Of a DNA stretch of 64,000 bases, positions 36,745 to 48,369 are shown piece by piece. The DNA lies in assembly GCF_963576675.1 (NCBI RefSeq), contig NC_088916.1:76525501-76589500 (forward strand). Direction: 5' to 3'. The notes under the pieces were generated by a model. It did not search any database and was not told the DNA's origin. It saw only the letters and a program-made list of their open reading frames with translations. Every line of letters begins with the position of its first letter. Positions within the stretch are counted from its first letter, which is position 1. This DNA comes from Euphorbia lathyris. Lineage: Eukaryota > Streptophyta > Magnoliopsida > Malpighiales > Euphorbiaceae. The position numbers and the translations under genes were made by a program.

Positions 36745-37205
36745 TAGTCCCGTCAGTGTTTTGGTTTACGACTTTATTAGTACTATCGTGATGTATAGTG
36801 GGTATATGTGAAAAAGATGTTTGTGTAGGCTTTTTATTTGGTGGTGGGGAAAAGAAATGTATAACTCATGACTTGTAATACCATACATTCAGTCGATCAT
36901 AATCATTTCAAACATTCTCTTCGAGTATATTCATGCCTTTATTTATTTACAAGCAACAGAAATACTTAGCCACTTACACATTATTTCCATAATTGCTCAA
37001 GATATAACTACTGTTACCAAGACCCGCCTTTTTTCGGTTTTCAGGTCCCAGCGATTTTTCAACTCTCCTTTTATTATCCCGGAATTTTCAAATGAGCGCC
37101 CTCTTGGGTTTTCACTCATTGGGATGTCCCTTATTGTTGCATAGATCACCCTTTGCGGGTTTTCAACCTATCGGGAATTTTTATTTCTTTTTATTTCTTT
37201 TTTTT

Positions 37206-40200
37206 TTACGAAAAGTATTTCTTAAGCCTATCTAGATTGGTAGGTTTGGAGAACTCAATGCCATCCATCGTGGTTAGTTTCACCGCCCCTTTGTTTAGGA
37301 TCTTCTTCACGAGAAACGGTCCTTCCCAGTTTGGCCTAAACTTGCCCCTAGGGTCGGTGCGCGTCATTCGGATCTGTTTCAGCACCATGTCTCCTTCTTT
37401 GATAGGACTGACCTTAACCCTTTCGTTGAAAGCCCGGGCCATCCTCCTTTGATATAGCTGTATATGGTAAAGGGCCTCCATCCTCTTCTCGTCTACCAAT
37501 GCCAGCTGTTCATAACGCTTCTTCACCCATTCTGCTTTAGGAATCTCTACTTCTATCGCGATTCTCAGCGATCGCTTCTCAACCTCAATAGGCAGAACCG
37601 CTTCTGCCCCATATACTAAGGAGAATAGCGTTGCCCCAGTTGACGCTCTAACCGTCGTGCAATAAGCCCATAAAGCGAGCGGAAGCTGCTCGTGCCAATT
37701 CCGATGCGATGCTACTGTCTTTACGAGAATCCTCATAAGGTTCTTATTGGCCGCTTCTACTGCCCCGTTAGCTTGTGGGCGATATGAAGACGATCTATGA
37801 TGCTCAATACCGTACTCTTGGAAGAGACTTTTCACTTCCCCTTGAAACTGGATCCCATTATCCGTGATCATGTGGTGAGGCACCCCAAACCTGGTGATTA
37901 GATGCTTTACAATAAACTTTCTCATCTGCTTTGATCCCAGCTTACTAAACAATTCTGCCTCTACCCACTTGGTGAAGTAATCAATGGCAACTGCGATGAA
38001 CTTGTGTCCATTTGATGCATTAGGCCTCACCTCACCGATGATATCATTGCCCCAAGCTGCAAACGGCCAAACGGGTGCCAACACATGCAGTTCCATAGCT
38101 GGCAGGTGATTATAATCGCCATGGATTTGACAATCGTGGCATTTCTTCGCATATTCATTGCAATCTCTTTCCATAGTGAGCCAATAGAAGCCTTGCCTTA
38201 TGATTTTCTTTGCTAGCACTGCTCCTCCCTTGTGGGCTCCATAAATTCCCGAGTGCACTGACTCCATTACTTCACGGCCTTCTCCCTCGTCTAAACATCT
38301 CAATTGTAACCCATCGGTGTGCCTTTTGTAAAGCAGATCGTTGTGGATAACAAATTTCTGAGCTAGCCTTCTGATCACAGCCTGATCCCTAAGTTCTGAT
38401 CCCGCCGGATACATCCCGTTTTTCATGAAGTTCACGATGTCGAAATACCAAGGCTTTTCATCCACTCCTAGCAACATTACGTCTTCATAGCACGGTTTGT
38501 GAGACCTCTTTAGCACCAAAGGCTTTGAGGCCAGATTTCGTGGATTATCCCAAACTGACACCAGAGTGGCCAAAGCATCCGCCGCTTGGTTCTGTGCTCG
38601 AGAGATGTGATAAAAGCGACACTCATTGAATCTCTGTGCCAACCCTTCTAATTGGTCCAGGTACGGGCGCAACCTTTCCTCCCTTACTTCCCAATTTCCT
38701 TGTGCCTGTTCGATGATCAGCTTTGAGTCGCCCCAGATTTCGACATACGATGCTCCCAATACTGCTAGTGACTCTAACCCGTAGATGCACGCTTCATACT
38801 CGGCCATATTGTTAGTAAGAGGGAATGATAACTTCTTCGCCATTGGGATCCTTTCTCCTTTCGGTGAGATGAGTAGCAGTCGTACCCCGGCTCCATTCGA
38901 GTGAACTGCTCCATCGAAGAACATTTTCCATGGTATAACTTCTACTGCGTTCAAGTGCTCATCGGGGAAGTCATAGTTTATCTCTTCTTCTTCCGCAGTT
39001 AGAGGCTGATTGGCTAAAATTTTTGCTACGGCTCTCCCTTTAATAACCTTCTTCGTCATATATTCGATGTCGAACTCTGATAATAACAACAACCATCGGG
39101 CCAGCTTCCCAGTTAGAGATGGAGTTCGATACAGATACTTCACGGGATCCATCCAGGATATAATGATCACCTTGTAGGACTGAAAATAGTGTCGTAGCTT
39201 CCTTGTTAGCCATACTACTGCCACACACATCTTTTCGATCATGTTATACTTGAGCTCATATTCCAGGAATTTCATACTCAGATAATACACCGCATACTCC
39301 ACACCGATGTCCCCTTCTTGGGCCAGCATTGCCCCAATAGATCGCTCCTCGATCGCCACATATAGAAGAAGTGGTTTCTCGAGTTTAGGTGGCCTCAAAA
39401 CTGGCGGATTAGTCAAATAAGTCCGTACACCCTCCAGCGCTTGCTGACACTTATCATTCCAAATTGTGGGTTGATCTTTCCGTAACAGCTTAAAAATGGG
39501 TTCACAGATCATGGTGAGTCGTGCTATGAACCGACTGATATACTGAACCTGCCCCAGGAATCCCCTTACTTCTTTCTCATTCTTCGGTGCCGACATTTCC
39601 TGTATGGCTTTCACTTTATCGGGATCCACCTCAATCCCCTTGTTACTGATTACGTAGCCTAGGATTTTCCCCGACGAAACGCCAAAGAAGCACTTCTTCG
39701 GGTTCAACCTTAGCTTGAATTCTGCGATTCGGGCCAAAAACTTCTCAAGTGCTATGAAGTGCCCTTCTCTTGTATCCGAATTGACCATCATATCATCCCC
39801 ATAGACCTCCACCTCTTTGTGTATCATGTCGTGGAATAGTGCCGTAGCCATTTGCTGATAAGTTGCCCCGGCGTTTTTTTTTAAACCAAATGGCACTACT
39901 CTATAGCAACATGTCCCCCACTCAGTAGTGAACGAGGTCTTTGCTTTGTGCTTCTCGGCCATCTGAACCTGCATGTAGCCCATGAAGCCATCCACATTCG
40001 TGTGCAAGACGCTTGATGCTGCACTGTCGATCAATACATCGATGTGAGGCAATGCGAATTCATCTTCAAGCCTTGTTGAGATCTCTATAGTCGACGCACA
40101 TTCGCACCTTACCGTCCTTCTTTGCGATTGGCACTACATTTGCCACCCACGACGGATATTCAATTACTTCGATGAAACCTGCCTCTAACTGTTTCTTCAC

Positions 40201-40344
40201 TTCTTCCCTGATCTTATCTACCCATTCTGGCCTCATGCGTCGGAGCTTTTGCTTTACGGGTTTAGCATCGAGGTATTTTGGAATACGGTGAGCTACGATG
40301 GATTTATCGGTTTCAGGCATGTCTTCGTACGTCCAAGCAAACAC
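37206..40344 (-). pseudogene. Tat-1 pol: RT, RNase H, archaeal-type RNase H, integrase
   Basis: The first part (40344-40066) reads VFAWTYEDMPE and VRMCVDYRDLNKA and ends at a TGA caused by a roughly 5-bp deletion relative to Tat-2. The second frame (40052-37206, 948 codons) has RT with catalytic YGDD at residues 84-87 where Tat-2 has YVDD. A degenerate RNase H follows at about 210-320, then a second RNase H of the archaeal type with Asp380, Glu418/420, Asp442 and Asp492. The integrase has His600, His607, Cys638, Cys641 and the triad Asp670, Asp731, Glu766. It ends RLKKYFS just before the 3' region. No chromodomain, as expected for Tat. Known role: copying RNA to DNA and inserting it. The frameshift removes a joined product. 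Confidence 0.92.
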
Positions 40345-40613
40345 TATTTCGTATTTTTTTTAATTATTCTCTCAAATTCTTTCCTCTCTTCAATAGTTAA
40401 TTCTTGAGCAATTTGTATAAGTTTAGGATTTTCATCCGTGCCAAGATTGAAAGTTGACATTTCTATTGTATTGATTTCAAATGTAGGCATGTTATATGAA
40501 TGAGAATGCATGGAATGATCAGAATCAACATCAAGCAAGTAAGCAAAATCAGAATTCATTTCATTGATAGTATTGGTGAGTACATCATCAGATTCAAACA
40601 AAGCGGTAATCTA
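40345..40613 (-). other. Gag-pol junction: TAG then A-run slippery site
   Basis: Gag stops at TAG (40613-40611), but the same frame continues open through ITALFESDD and NLGTDENPKLIQIAQEL, which is normal pol N-terminal sequence. It then meets A-AAA-AAT. A shift of -1 there would enter the frame of YE-VFAWTYEDMP. Tat-2 has the same TAG and the same heptamer. Readthrough and frameshifting are inference. Confidence 0.55.
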
Positions 40614-43568
40614 GTTGTCATCAACAGGGTTCTCGAGTTTCTCATAAGTCTTAGAGGTACTGGGCTCATCCACCGCTCCCACAGTGGCCTCAATAGTGAT
40701 CACCTGCTCCTCAGCATTCAGGTCAAGCATCATGATCCCCTCTATGAAGCAGCATGCATTTCTTTTGCCCCAGTCAGTAACATCTTTGAAGATCTTAAAT
40801 CCGGGCAGATTCTTTCCCTCGGTGCCTCGGCCCGACTCTACCATTACGACAATTTCCGGCTCGTCATCAGACTCATCCCATATATGGATTGGAGCTTTCT
40901 GATTGATACCTTCCTCTTCCGAGGAACTTCCCCAGATATCCACAACAACCAGATCCATCATGTGAGGGACGTTCGGATTTACGTAGGAAGGGTCCGACGA
41001 TCCATACCGAGCCCATCCTATAACCTCATCATAATCCTTCAAGAACACCCTACTCAACCTCTTTGCCACAAGTGGAATAGCACCCTTTCGGATGCACATG
41101 AGTTGCTCCTGATCGCTTAAGGTGACCTGACATGAAGCATACTTGAACCTCCGCCTTCTTGCGTAATCCACAAATGCTTCTTCGGGAAATTGCTTGATCC
41201 TTTCTAAATCTTCCAACGACCCCGTCCACGGAATGTACATCTCATACCTTTGCACAAAGGCCTCCATAAGGGACCCCCAGTCCCCTTTTGTCTTTGCCGA
41301 GAGCATTCGGTGCCACATCAAAGCTTCTCCGATGAGTGTCTTTGGAAAATGCTGAACCAACTCACTTCGATAGAGTCCCGCGTCAAACATGTAGGCACGG
41401 AAACGGTTTACATGATCGATGGGGTTCTCATCTCCCTTGTACTTAGCCTTGGTTAACACTTCCTCAGGTGTCTCCTCATCGAGTGACTCAAGCATTTCCT
41501 CTGGATGTCCCCATGCGGTGCATTTCTTGATGAATCTCTTAGTCATTTCAGCCCAGTTCACCGTAACATTCATCGGAAGAGACATATACCACACCAGCGA
41601 TTCTCCTGTCAACGAGTTGCAAAACAAACTCGTGATTTCCTCCCCTTTGAAGCCCAACGGCCCCATCACTGACAAGTAGAAGTGCAAATGCTCCATAGGG
41701 TCTTTGTTGCCGTTATACTTACTAACTGCTGGCAACGGGCGCTTGATGGGCCCAACCTGCATTGCGCTACTTTCTGCCGCTCTCTCTTTAGCCTTCTTAT
41801 ACTTTTCCAAGAATAAACTTGCCAATTGTGACCAATCACCCTTGATGGAATCAGGCAAGGATCGGAACCACTCCAAAGGCTCGCCTATCAACGAAGGGTG
41901 GAACCACTGAGCGATCTCATTAATCCCAAACGGTTCAACAAACATAGCACACATATACTCATACAAGTGGACCTCAGGGTCCTCCACCCCACTGAATATC
42001 TTTAACTCAAGAATAATTCTCCGAGATGACCCCTGCTTGGTCTCTTCAGTGTCATCTTCGTCATATGGCGCTCCATCGCCCAATTCCTCATCTATCATCT
42101 CGCCCACTGTTTCCTCTCCCGGAAAAGACACATACAATCCGCTTCCTATCGTCATTTTCTCATCGGAGTCCAACAGCTCCTCTTCATCCTCCTCAAAGGA
42201 TTCTACCACCGTACTCTCCTCGAGCCCGGATTCGATCATACTTACCCTATGATTAGGAAATGGATTGCGCCTAGTGGAAGGGTTTGCTGATGATGGATCA
42301 GCTATCTTTTTCTCTTCAATCAAATTTTGAACCTCATGCTTCAACCTCTCACAGTTCTCAATAGTGTGCCCGTAGTTGCTATGGAACTCACAGTACCCCC
42401 TAGCTTGCATCTGAGGAGTAGACGGTGCTTTTCCATTAGGAGTGAGGGCTTTCAACAATCCCCTTTTCTGCAATCGTTCGAAAACTTTTGCGTAGCTTTG
42501 ATCAAACTTGGCGAACTGCCTCTTTTCGATAGCGTTAAGTTCAAGCACTTTCACTGCGGCTGATTCTGTACTCGCACTTGGCCCTCCGGCACTATATCCA
42601 GACTTCGTCCACTTAGTGTAAGCTTTCTTCGGCTCTCCATCCCCCTCAACTGTCAAGGCACAACTATACATCTGATTGAAATCGGTAAAAGGCATATACC
42701 GCAGCTCATTCTTAATATACGGCAACGTGTTACCAACTACCATTCGGATCTGATCCTGCTCAAGCGGCTTCTGCTTTATGATTGCCGCCTTGGCTCTCCA
42801 CCTTCTCACAAAATCGGAAAAAGACTCACCAGTTTGTTGCTTAGTACTCTCCAGCTTCTTCAGGGTAACCTCAAGCATAGTGTTGAAACTATATCGGGCG
42901 ATGAATGACTTTGCCAACTCCTTCCAATCTCTCTTCGTCACCAGTGGCAACGCATGAAACCATACGAGGGCCGCTCCCTCCAGATAGGTATTGAATAGTC
43001 CCAGGACTTGATCCTCAGTTAGGATCGTGTGCTTCATTACTGCGACATACTGATTCATGTGAGCCGTGGGATCCCCGGTTCCATCGAACTTTTTCATGTC
43101 CGGAAGCCGGAATTTCAAAGGCAAAGCAGTTGCCGACAAGCAGTTTTTCAAATTATAAAAGTCTTGACTCCCGGAACTTCCCCCACGCAGATCCTGCATC
43201 TCCTGAGTGATGTGCTGCTTCCACTCCTCTTCCTTAGACTTCTCTTTCTCAAGCTGTTTCTGGATATAATCCTGATAGTCATCTTCGTTCCCGAGGCGGG
43301 GACCAGCGTTCACTTCATTCTCAGCGCGCTTACTACCACTCTTGTTATCCTTCAACGCTAGCTCGGCGAGCTGGGCCAAAATTACGGCCAACTGATCATT
43401 AATGTTGTTCACAGAGGTTTCTAATTCGGCCACTTTTTCGTCGGTCGTAGACATACTGGCAGAAGACTGAGTATACTTGGACGAAGGTGATTCAGAAGCC
43501 ACAATTGCTGATTCAACCCGTAGCTGATCAGACTGCCTGGCTAGTCGATTACTCTCGCGAAACCACAA
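40611..43568 (-). CDS. Tat-1 Gag polyprotein with four capsid-like modules
   Basis: 985 codons without a stop. After a coiled-coil-like region (about 40-125) comes a first retrotransposon-gag module, then a zinc knuckle of the Cx2Hx4Hx4C form (Cys393 to Cys406), an acidic linker (455-515) and three more modules. The modules start at F161, F525, Y618 and Y710 with [FY]xGxx[DN]P. Each has a Trp 42 residues on (203, 567, 660, 752), a second Trp 12 further (215, 579, 672, 764), a Phe 7 further, and Tyr (Cys once) 4 further. Only modules 1 and 4 keep the C-terminal half. No DTG/DSG-like protease motif is seen. The start used is an alternative: Tat-2 begins at an ATG, and the corresponding ATG here (43605-43603) is out of frame by one base. 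Confidence 0.88.
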   Translation of the reverse strand: MWFRESNRLARQSDQLRVESAIVASESPSSKYTQSSASMSTTDEKVAELETSVNNINDQLAVILAQLAELALKDNKSGSKRAENEVNAGPRLGNEDDYQDYIQKQLEKEKSKEEEWKQHITQEMQDLRGGSSGSQDFYNLKNCLSATALPLKFRLPDMKKFDGTGDPTAHMNQYVAVMKHTILTEDQVLGLFNTYLEGAALVWFHALPLVTKRDWKELAKSFIARYSFNTMLEVTLKKLESTKQQTGESFSDFVRRWRAKAAIIKQKPLEQDQIRMVVGNTLPYIKNELRYMPFTDFNQMYSCALTVEGDGEPKKAYTKWTKSGYSAGGPSASTESAAVKVLELNAIEKRQFAKFDQSYAKVFERLQKRGLLKALTPNGKAPSTPQMQARGYCEFHSNYGHTIENCERLKHEVQNLIEEKKIADPSSANPSTRRNPFPNHRVSMIESGLEESTVVESFEEDEEELLDSDEKMTIGSGLYVSFPGEETVGEMIDEELGDGAPYDEDDTEETKQGSSRRIILELKIFSGVEDPEVHLYEYMCAMFVEPFGINEIAQWFHPSLIGEPLEWFRSLPDSIKGDWSQLASLFLEKYKKAKERAAESSAMQVGPIKRPLPAVSKYNGNKDPMEHLHFYLSVMGPLGFKGEEITSLFCNSLTGESLVWYMSLPMNVTVNWAEMTKRFIKKCTAWGHPEEMLESLDEETPEEVLTKAKYKGDENPIDHVNRFRAYMFDAGLYRSELVQHFPKTLIGEALMWHRMLSAKTKGDWGSLMEAFVQRYEMYIPWTGSLEDLERIKQFPEEAFVDYARRRRFKYASCQVTLSDQEQLMCIRKGAIPLVAKRLSRVFLKDYDEVIGWARYGSSDPSYVNPNVPHMMDLVVVDIWGSSSEEEGINQKAPIHIWDESDDEPEIVVMVESGRGTEGKNLPGFKIFKDVTDWGKRNACCFIEGIMMLDLNAEEQVITIEATVGAVDEPSTSKTYEKLENPVDDN

Positions 43569-45526
43569 CCGCTTAATGATGAAGTCTGCGTGGACGGTCG
43601 TCCATTAATATATATGCATGATTTTATATGTATGATTCGTGGTGTGTGCGTTTATTCATTTATGGATATATAAGATAAGAAGAACAAACGTTAGTCTAGT
43701 TACACGTATCACAACATCTCTCTTCCACCCTTATTCCTCCACGCACTCGATGGTCCCAGTCTCTTCCCTAGGATTTTGGTTTGGGGCTCACATTGCGGTC
43801 CAGGGGACGCGTGATGCCATCGATTATTGCGGAAAATTAAATCATTCATCATACAATACAGTTCGTTTTTGACGCATCAGCGTTTAGTGACTACGAAATC
43901 GACCAAGTTGGATTGTCCTTTCGGAATAACTCGTCTTTTGTCCTTTCGCGAGACGTATTAGTTCGGGTTTTGACTCCCTTTGAGCGCATCTCAATTTTTA
44001 GACGTGGTACGAGTTATTCTTCTAGTCCAATCGTTCGTTATTGACGATGACCCGTTCCCTTTTATTTGCGTGAGTTCGTGTCTCGATTTTTGGATTACAA
44101 CGGGATCTTTTGGATCTATCAAGAGATGCAGCCACGTGTTTATTTAGTGATGAAATCACTTTTGGATTTTATTTTAGGGAACGGACTCATCGCGTAACGC
44201 GTTTGTTCTTAGCGTCGAGGATCCGTTTGCTCATTTTAGCTACGTGAAAAGACGATGAGTCTTATTTTGAGCGCACGGTAATCTTTCGGCTAGCAACAAT
44301 TCATTGTTCTTCCCAATCCACGGGATATATCATCTTGGTGTGGTTATAGAAAATCAACGTTTCGTTGAATCGCGTGTTTGTTCGAAGCGAGGATATCACC
44401 GTTTTCTTTCCTTTAGGCGCGAATTAAGCAAACACGTACATCGGGCCATATTTCTTGCAGTTTTGGTAACGGTCGAAATGATCGAGTCGTTAGTCAAAAC
44501 CCGCAGTCTCGTCCATATGGCGCAATTATGCGGTTTGGCTTAATTCGGCTTCGAGATTTTAAACGGGGTATACACTCGTTCGAGGCACGTATTCAACGGC
44601 ATTGGTTTATTTTCTTTAACTACTCTCGGGATTGACATATATCGTAGATTCGGAATGATTTTGGTCGTTTAGTTCATTTTTCGCTTTTCTTTTCTTAGTC
44701 ACTTCTACGGACACGTCCATTTCTCTTAAGAACGACACAGGGCATAACGTAAAAGCTCGTCTTTTATTCGGAAGGGACGGGCTACTTGTGCGAAACTTTT
44801 CACGTTACGACAGGGTCATTCAAAACAGAAATGTTCTTCGTTTTCGTTTCGTTATGATCTCGTTTTATCCCAATTTATTTAAAGAATGTGAATAACGGCT
44901 ACTGTTAATATAGTCTTTTGTATCGGAATGTAACTATCCTTAACACCAAACCGATTCATACTAATACGTGCTTACGTCATAACGTATTTCCTGAACGTGT
45001 GCCTTCGTCGGGACACAGAAAGGGACAAGGCGGGCCGCACATGTTCATTCATACGAGATGGCTAAGTCGTCTTTAGTTCAAATCGTTTCGATGTTTTAGG
45101 GTAATTAGTACACCGATTCAAGAGTATATATTAACGCATCGTCTCATTTTCTTTATATACTTTAGGATTTAGACACGTATCATGGCGATTTGAAAACACA
45201 AACTGATTCATTTATCACACCAAAAATAGTAACGGGTAATCCTATGGCAACTTCTAAGGCTACTATATGCTGACACGGCTGAGCGCGGGACCTCACAGGA
45301 CCGCACAAATTCGCCCCTAACGAATGGATGGGGACCCTTTGGCGCCTTACTGTAAGGGGGAACTTACACTAGCCTCTTTCGAGCGACGAATGGACTCTCG
45401 CTAGAGGTTTCGCGGAAATTACCCAAAAGGTTTGCAATAATGCACATGAATGCATACGAAAAGAAATAATACGATCCGTCCCCGTTAAGGGCTTAATACA
45501 CGCCTTCCGGAATCAAATTTCTCGCT
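43569..45526 (-). other. Tat-1 leader between PBS and gag
   Basis: About 2 kb without a supported ORF. The same leader stands in Tat-2 (56647-58564), recognisable but diverged. It would hold the packaging signal. The ORF1 known upstream of gag in Ogre elements is not visible. Confidence 0.6.
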
Positions 45527-45544
45527 TCCCCAGCAGAGTCGCCA
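45527..45544 (-). other. Tat-1 primer binding site
   Basis: On the minus strand TGGCGACTCTGCTGGGGA starts 2 nt after the LTR end TAACA. The same 18-mer stands at 56629-56646 in Tat-2. It resembles the PBS reported as tRNA-Arg type for Ogre elements; the tRNA was not verified. Confidence 0.8.
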
Positions 45545-46973
45545 CTTGTTAGACAAGGTGCCGAACGGCCTCGCCCGGGCGGACCGGGGGGTGGACACCT
45601 CATGGCAACGTAAGCGGTGATTGGCGCCGAAAGCAACCAATCGTGGAATCAAGCTGCTCGGCAGGACCGGAGCTCGGAGATATGGAAGAGTCGCCACCCA
45701 CGAATGGGAAAATGAACACCGATCCCTTGCGGGAGACCGGTGAGGGTTCAGGAAACTTAGGTACGAGCCGAGAAGGCTAGCTCCTTTCCGGAGAAAGGCT
45801 ACTAGGCACCCCGACATCGCCCGGTTATGAACCACCGGCCTCCTACTCAGCGTGTTAGGCGATAACGGACTAATCGCATATTTCTTTAAGTTTAAAATTC
45901 ATTTGAAACCTTTTCTTTCTCGCTTTGAAAACCGTTTTGAGCATTTTATTTGAAAGCCATTTTAGTAAAGAATCACCCATTTTGCATAAATTTAAAGTAT
46001 ATAGGAGAGAGAGGGGGAGAAGAAAGAATTGATTTATTCACAGTGTGATTTTATGTTTTAGACTATATTACATCTATGCTAATCTCACTCCCAAAACGAG
46101 TTTATTTACATGGTTCGTACCTTAATCGCCGTTGGAACGATTTAGGTACGTTTCAAAGCCCTGTTAATGATGATTACTCGAATCGTCGTTGGAACGACTT
46201 GAGCATTTGAAAACGTTGAGCAAACAGTTTTAGTCTAAAAACATGATTAAGCATACAAGTCAATTTATTTTGTACAAAACCATTTAGTTAGGAAAGCAAT
46301 TCAAAACTTCATTATTTACAACGATACAATTTACAATGTTCGTTTAATCCGTCGTTGGAACGGATTAAGGTTTCAACACGTGATGTTTTGGAAACGGTTT
46401 AAAAATGACAAAAAAAGTTATTTACACTTTAGGAATATCTAGAAAAACTTTTAATTTAGACAAACAACTTGAAATCTCTTTTTGTCTTTTATTTTTCCCT
46501 TTTCACTCAATTAACCTTTACTTGAATATATTTACAAGAATGAACCATTTAAATCCCCAAAATTTACCAAATAAAACAAATTTGAAATATATACATATAA
46601 AGGTCAAAAAGTGAAGTGAATATATATATATATATATATATTTATCTAAAAATAAGGATATATCTATAGATTAAAAAAAAATAAGTAAAAGATACTAAAT
46701 ATATGTATAATAATGATAATGAAAAATATTAAGTATAATACACTTTTATCCTAATTAAAAACATGTAAAGCAATGAACAAAGTTCATTAAGAATAAGAAA
46801 ATAAACCTTATATCCCAAAATAACTATTATAATAAATATATAGAAAATAACCCTCCCCAAATATACATTAAACATCAAAATAACATCTAATTATCCCCAA
46901 AACGTCTACTAATTAATTACCCCAAAATGCCCAAGTAAATAACCCTATAAAATAATACCCAATATAGTTTAAA

Positions 46974-47532
46974 GGGTAATTAATTTATTAGTCCCTATAT
47001 TTTGACAAAACACACTGTTTAGTCCCTGTATTTTCAAAAACACATGGTAAGGACCCTAACCTTTTTCTCAGTGAACTGTTTAGTCCTTCCGTCTGTTTGT
47101 TACATTTTTTACCGTTTATGACTTCAGAAATGACTAAATTACCCTTTACTATTTACCTTCAAACTTCAGAAGAGTAATCCAATTTAGAAGAAGAAGTTAT
47201 TTGCATGGAGAACAATAAAAAGAACAGACTCAACGCTTACGAATTTGAACGTTTAAGAAGAAAATTAAGAACAAGAACACTCAAAGTTGATTTCAGATGC
47301 ATTAGAGTTTAAAGGAAAGCAAAATAAAGGAAAAGAAGAACACAAATCCAAATTGACTAACAGAATCTTCATGAGAGTCTAACGGCAGGGACTAAATAGT
47401 TCACCAAGAAAAACATTAGGGACTAAACAGTTCACCGAGAAAAAAGTTAGGGACTTTAGTGTGTGTTTTTGAAAATACAGGGAGTAAACAGTGTGTTTTG
47501 TCAAAATATAGGGACTAATAAATTAATTACCC
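46974..47532. mobile_element. 559-bp Mutator-like MITE in the Tat-1 5' LTR
   Basis: Ends GGGTAATTAATTTATTAGTC and its inverse are flanked by a perfect 9-bp duplication TAGTTTAAA (46965-46973 and 47533-47541). The other LTR of the same element has the site empty with one TAGTTTAAA. No coding capacity. Confidence 0.95.
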
Positions 47533-48361
47533 TAGTTTAAATGAGTTAAAAGAAAATATATACCTATAGTTTTGCAAAATCAAATTAATGAAAAGGATAC
47601 CCAAATGTACAAAATAAATAAATACATAATAAGTAATTATTAGTTATATACCTCAAAAATAATTTTAAAAAACATATTGCATAATTATACATATACATAT
47701 ACAAGAATAAATGTTTAAAAAGATGAGAAAAATGTTGAAAAAGGGGTTTTTTTAAGTTCCAGCAGCTTTACCGACGGAAATTCCGTCACTAAACTGCCTT
47801 TACCGACAGAAACGGAAGAATTACAGAAACAGCTCCTATATTTTCCAGATTTATTAAAAAGCTTTAGATCTGATCTAATCTATCATTTTGGCCACCGAAC
47901 TACCCAAATCGGGTCATAGTCTATAACGGAGCATCCCAAAACGATGTTTTATTTCAAAACGTTAATCAAAAACATTTTTAAATTTTAGATCTACAACGTT
48001 TTAGTCCCGAACTACCCTTAAATCGGGTCACGGTTCGTATTGGGACTTAAAACGAGGTTTTCCGTTTCAAATCAAAACCAAAGATTTATTTAATGAAAAC
48101 ATGAAATTAATTCAACAAATCTAAACAATAAAAGTGCAAAAACAAATAAATAAATAGATCTAAACAACAAAAAGAGATGAATAAATAAACGGGTCTAGTT
48201 CCTCGGATTATTACCTCTCAATCGGTAATAGGAATGCCAAATCAAGTCGATTGATAGTGTTTTGAGTCGGATTTTTTTGTGTTTTTGCTTTGTTCGGGTC
48301 TCGGGGAATTTTTCCAGGGGTTCGGGTTTTTTTCCCCTCCTTAATGTTTTGGACTCCATCC

Positions 48362-48369
48362 TATTTATA
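48362..48369 (-). promoter_or_regulatory. TATA box in Tat-1 5' LTR
   Basis: On the minus strand CCTATAAATAGG lies in the LTR about 2.8 kb before the PBS. It is conserved in Tat-2 at 54346-54353. This is the likely core promoter for element transcription; the start site would be about 30 nt downstream. Confidence 0.6.

Noticed and set aside
41370..41400. DAG in MFDAGLYRSEL as a protease active site
   Set aside because: It lies inside gag module 4, aligned with the other modules by the Trp spacing, and lacks the rest of a retropepsin.
42026..42256. Serine- or proline-rich ORFs antisense to the Tat gag
   Set aside because: They are complements of the Asp/Glu-rich linker of gag and disappear outside it.
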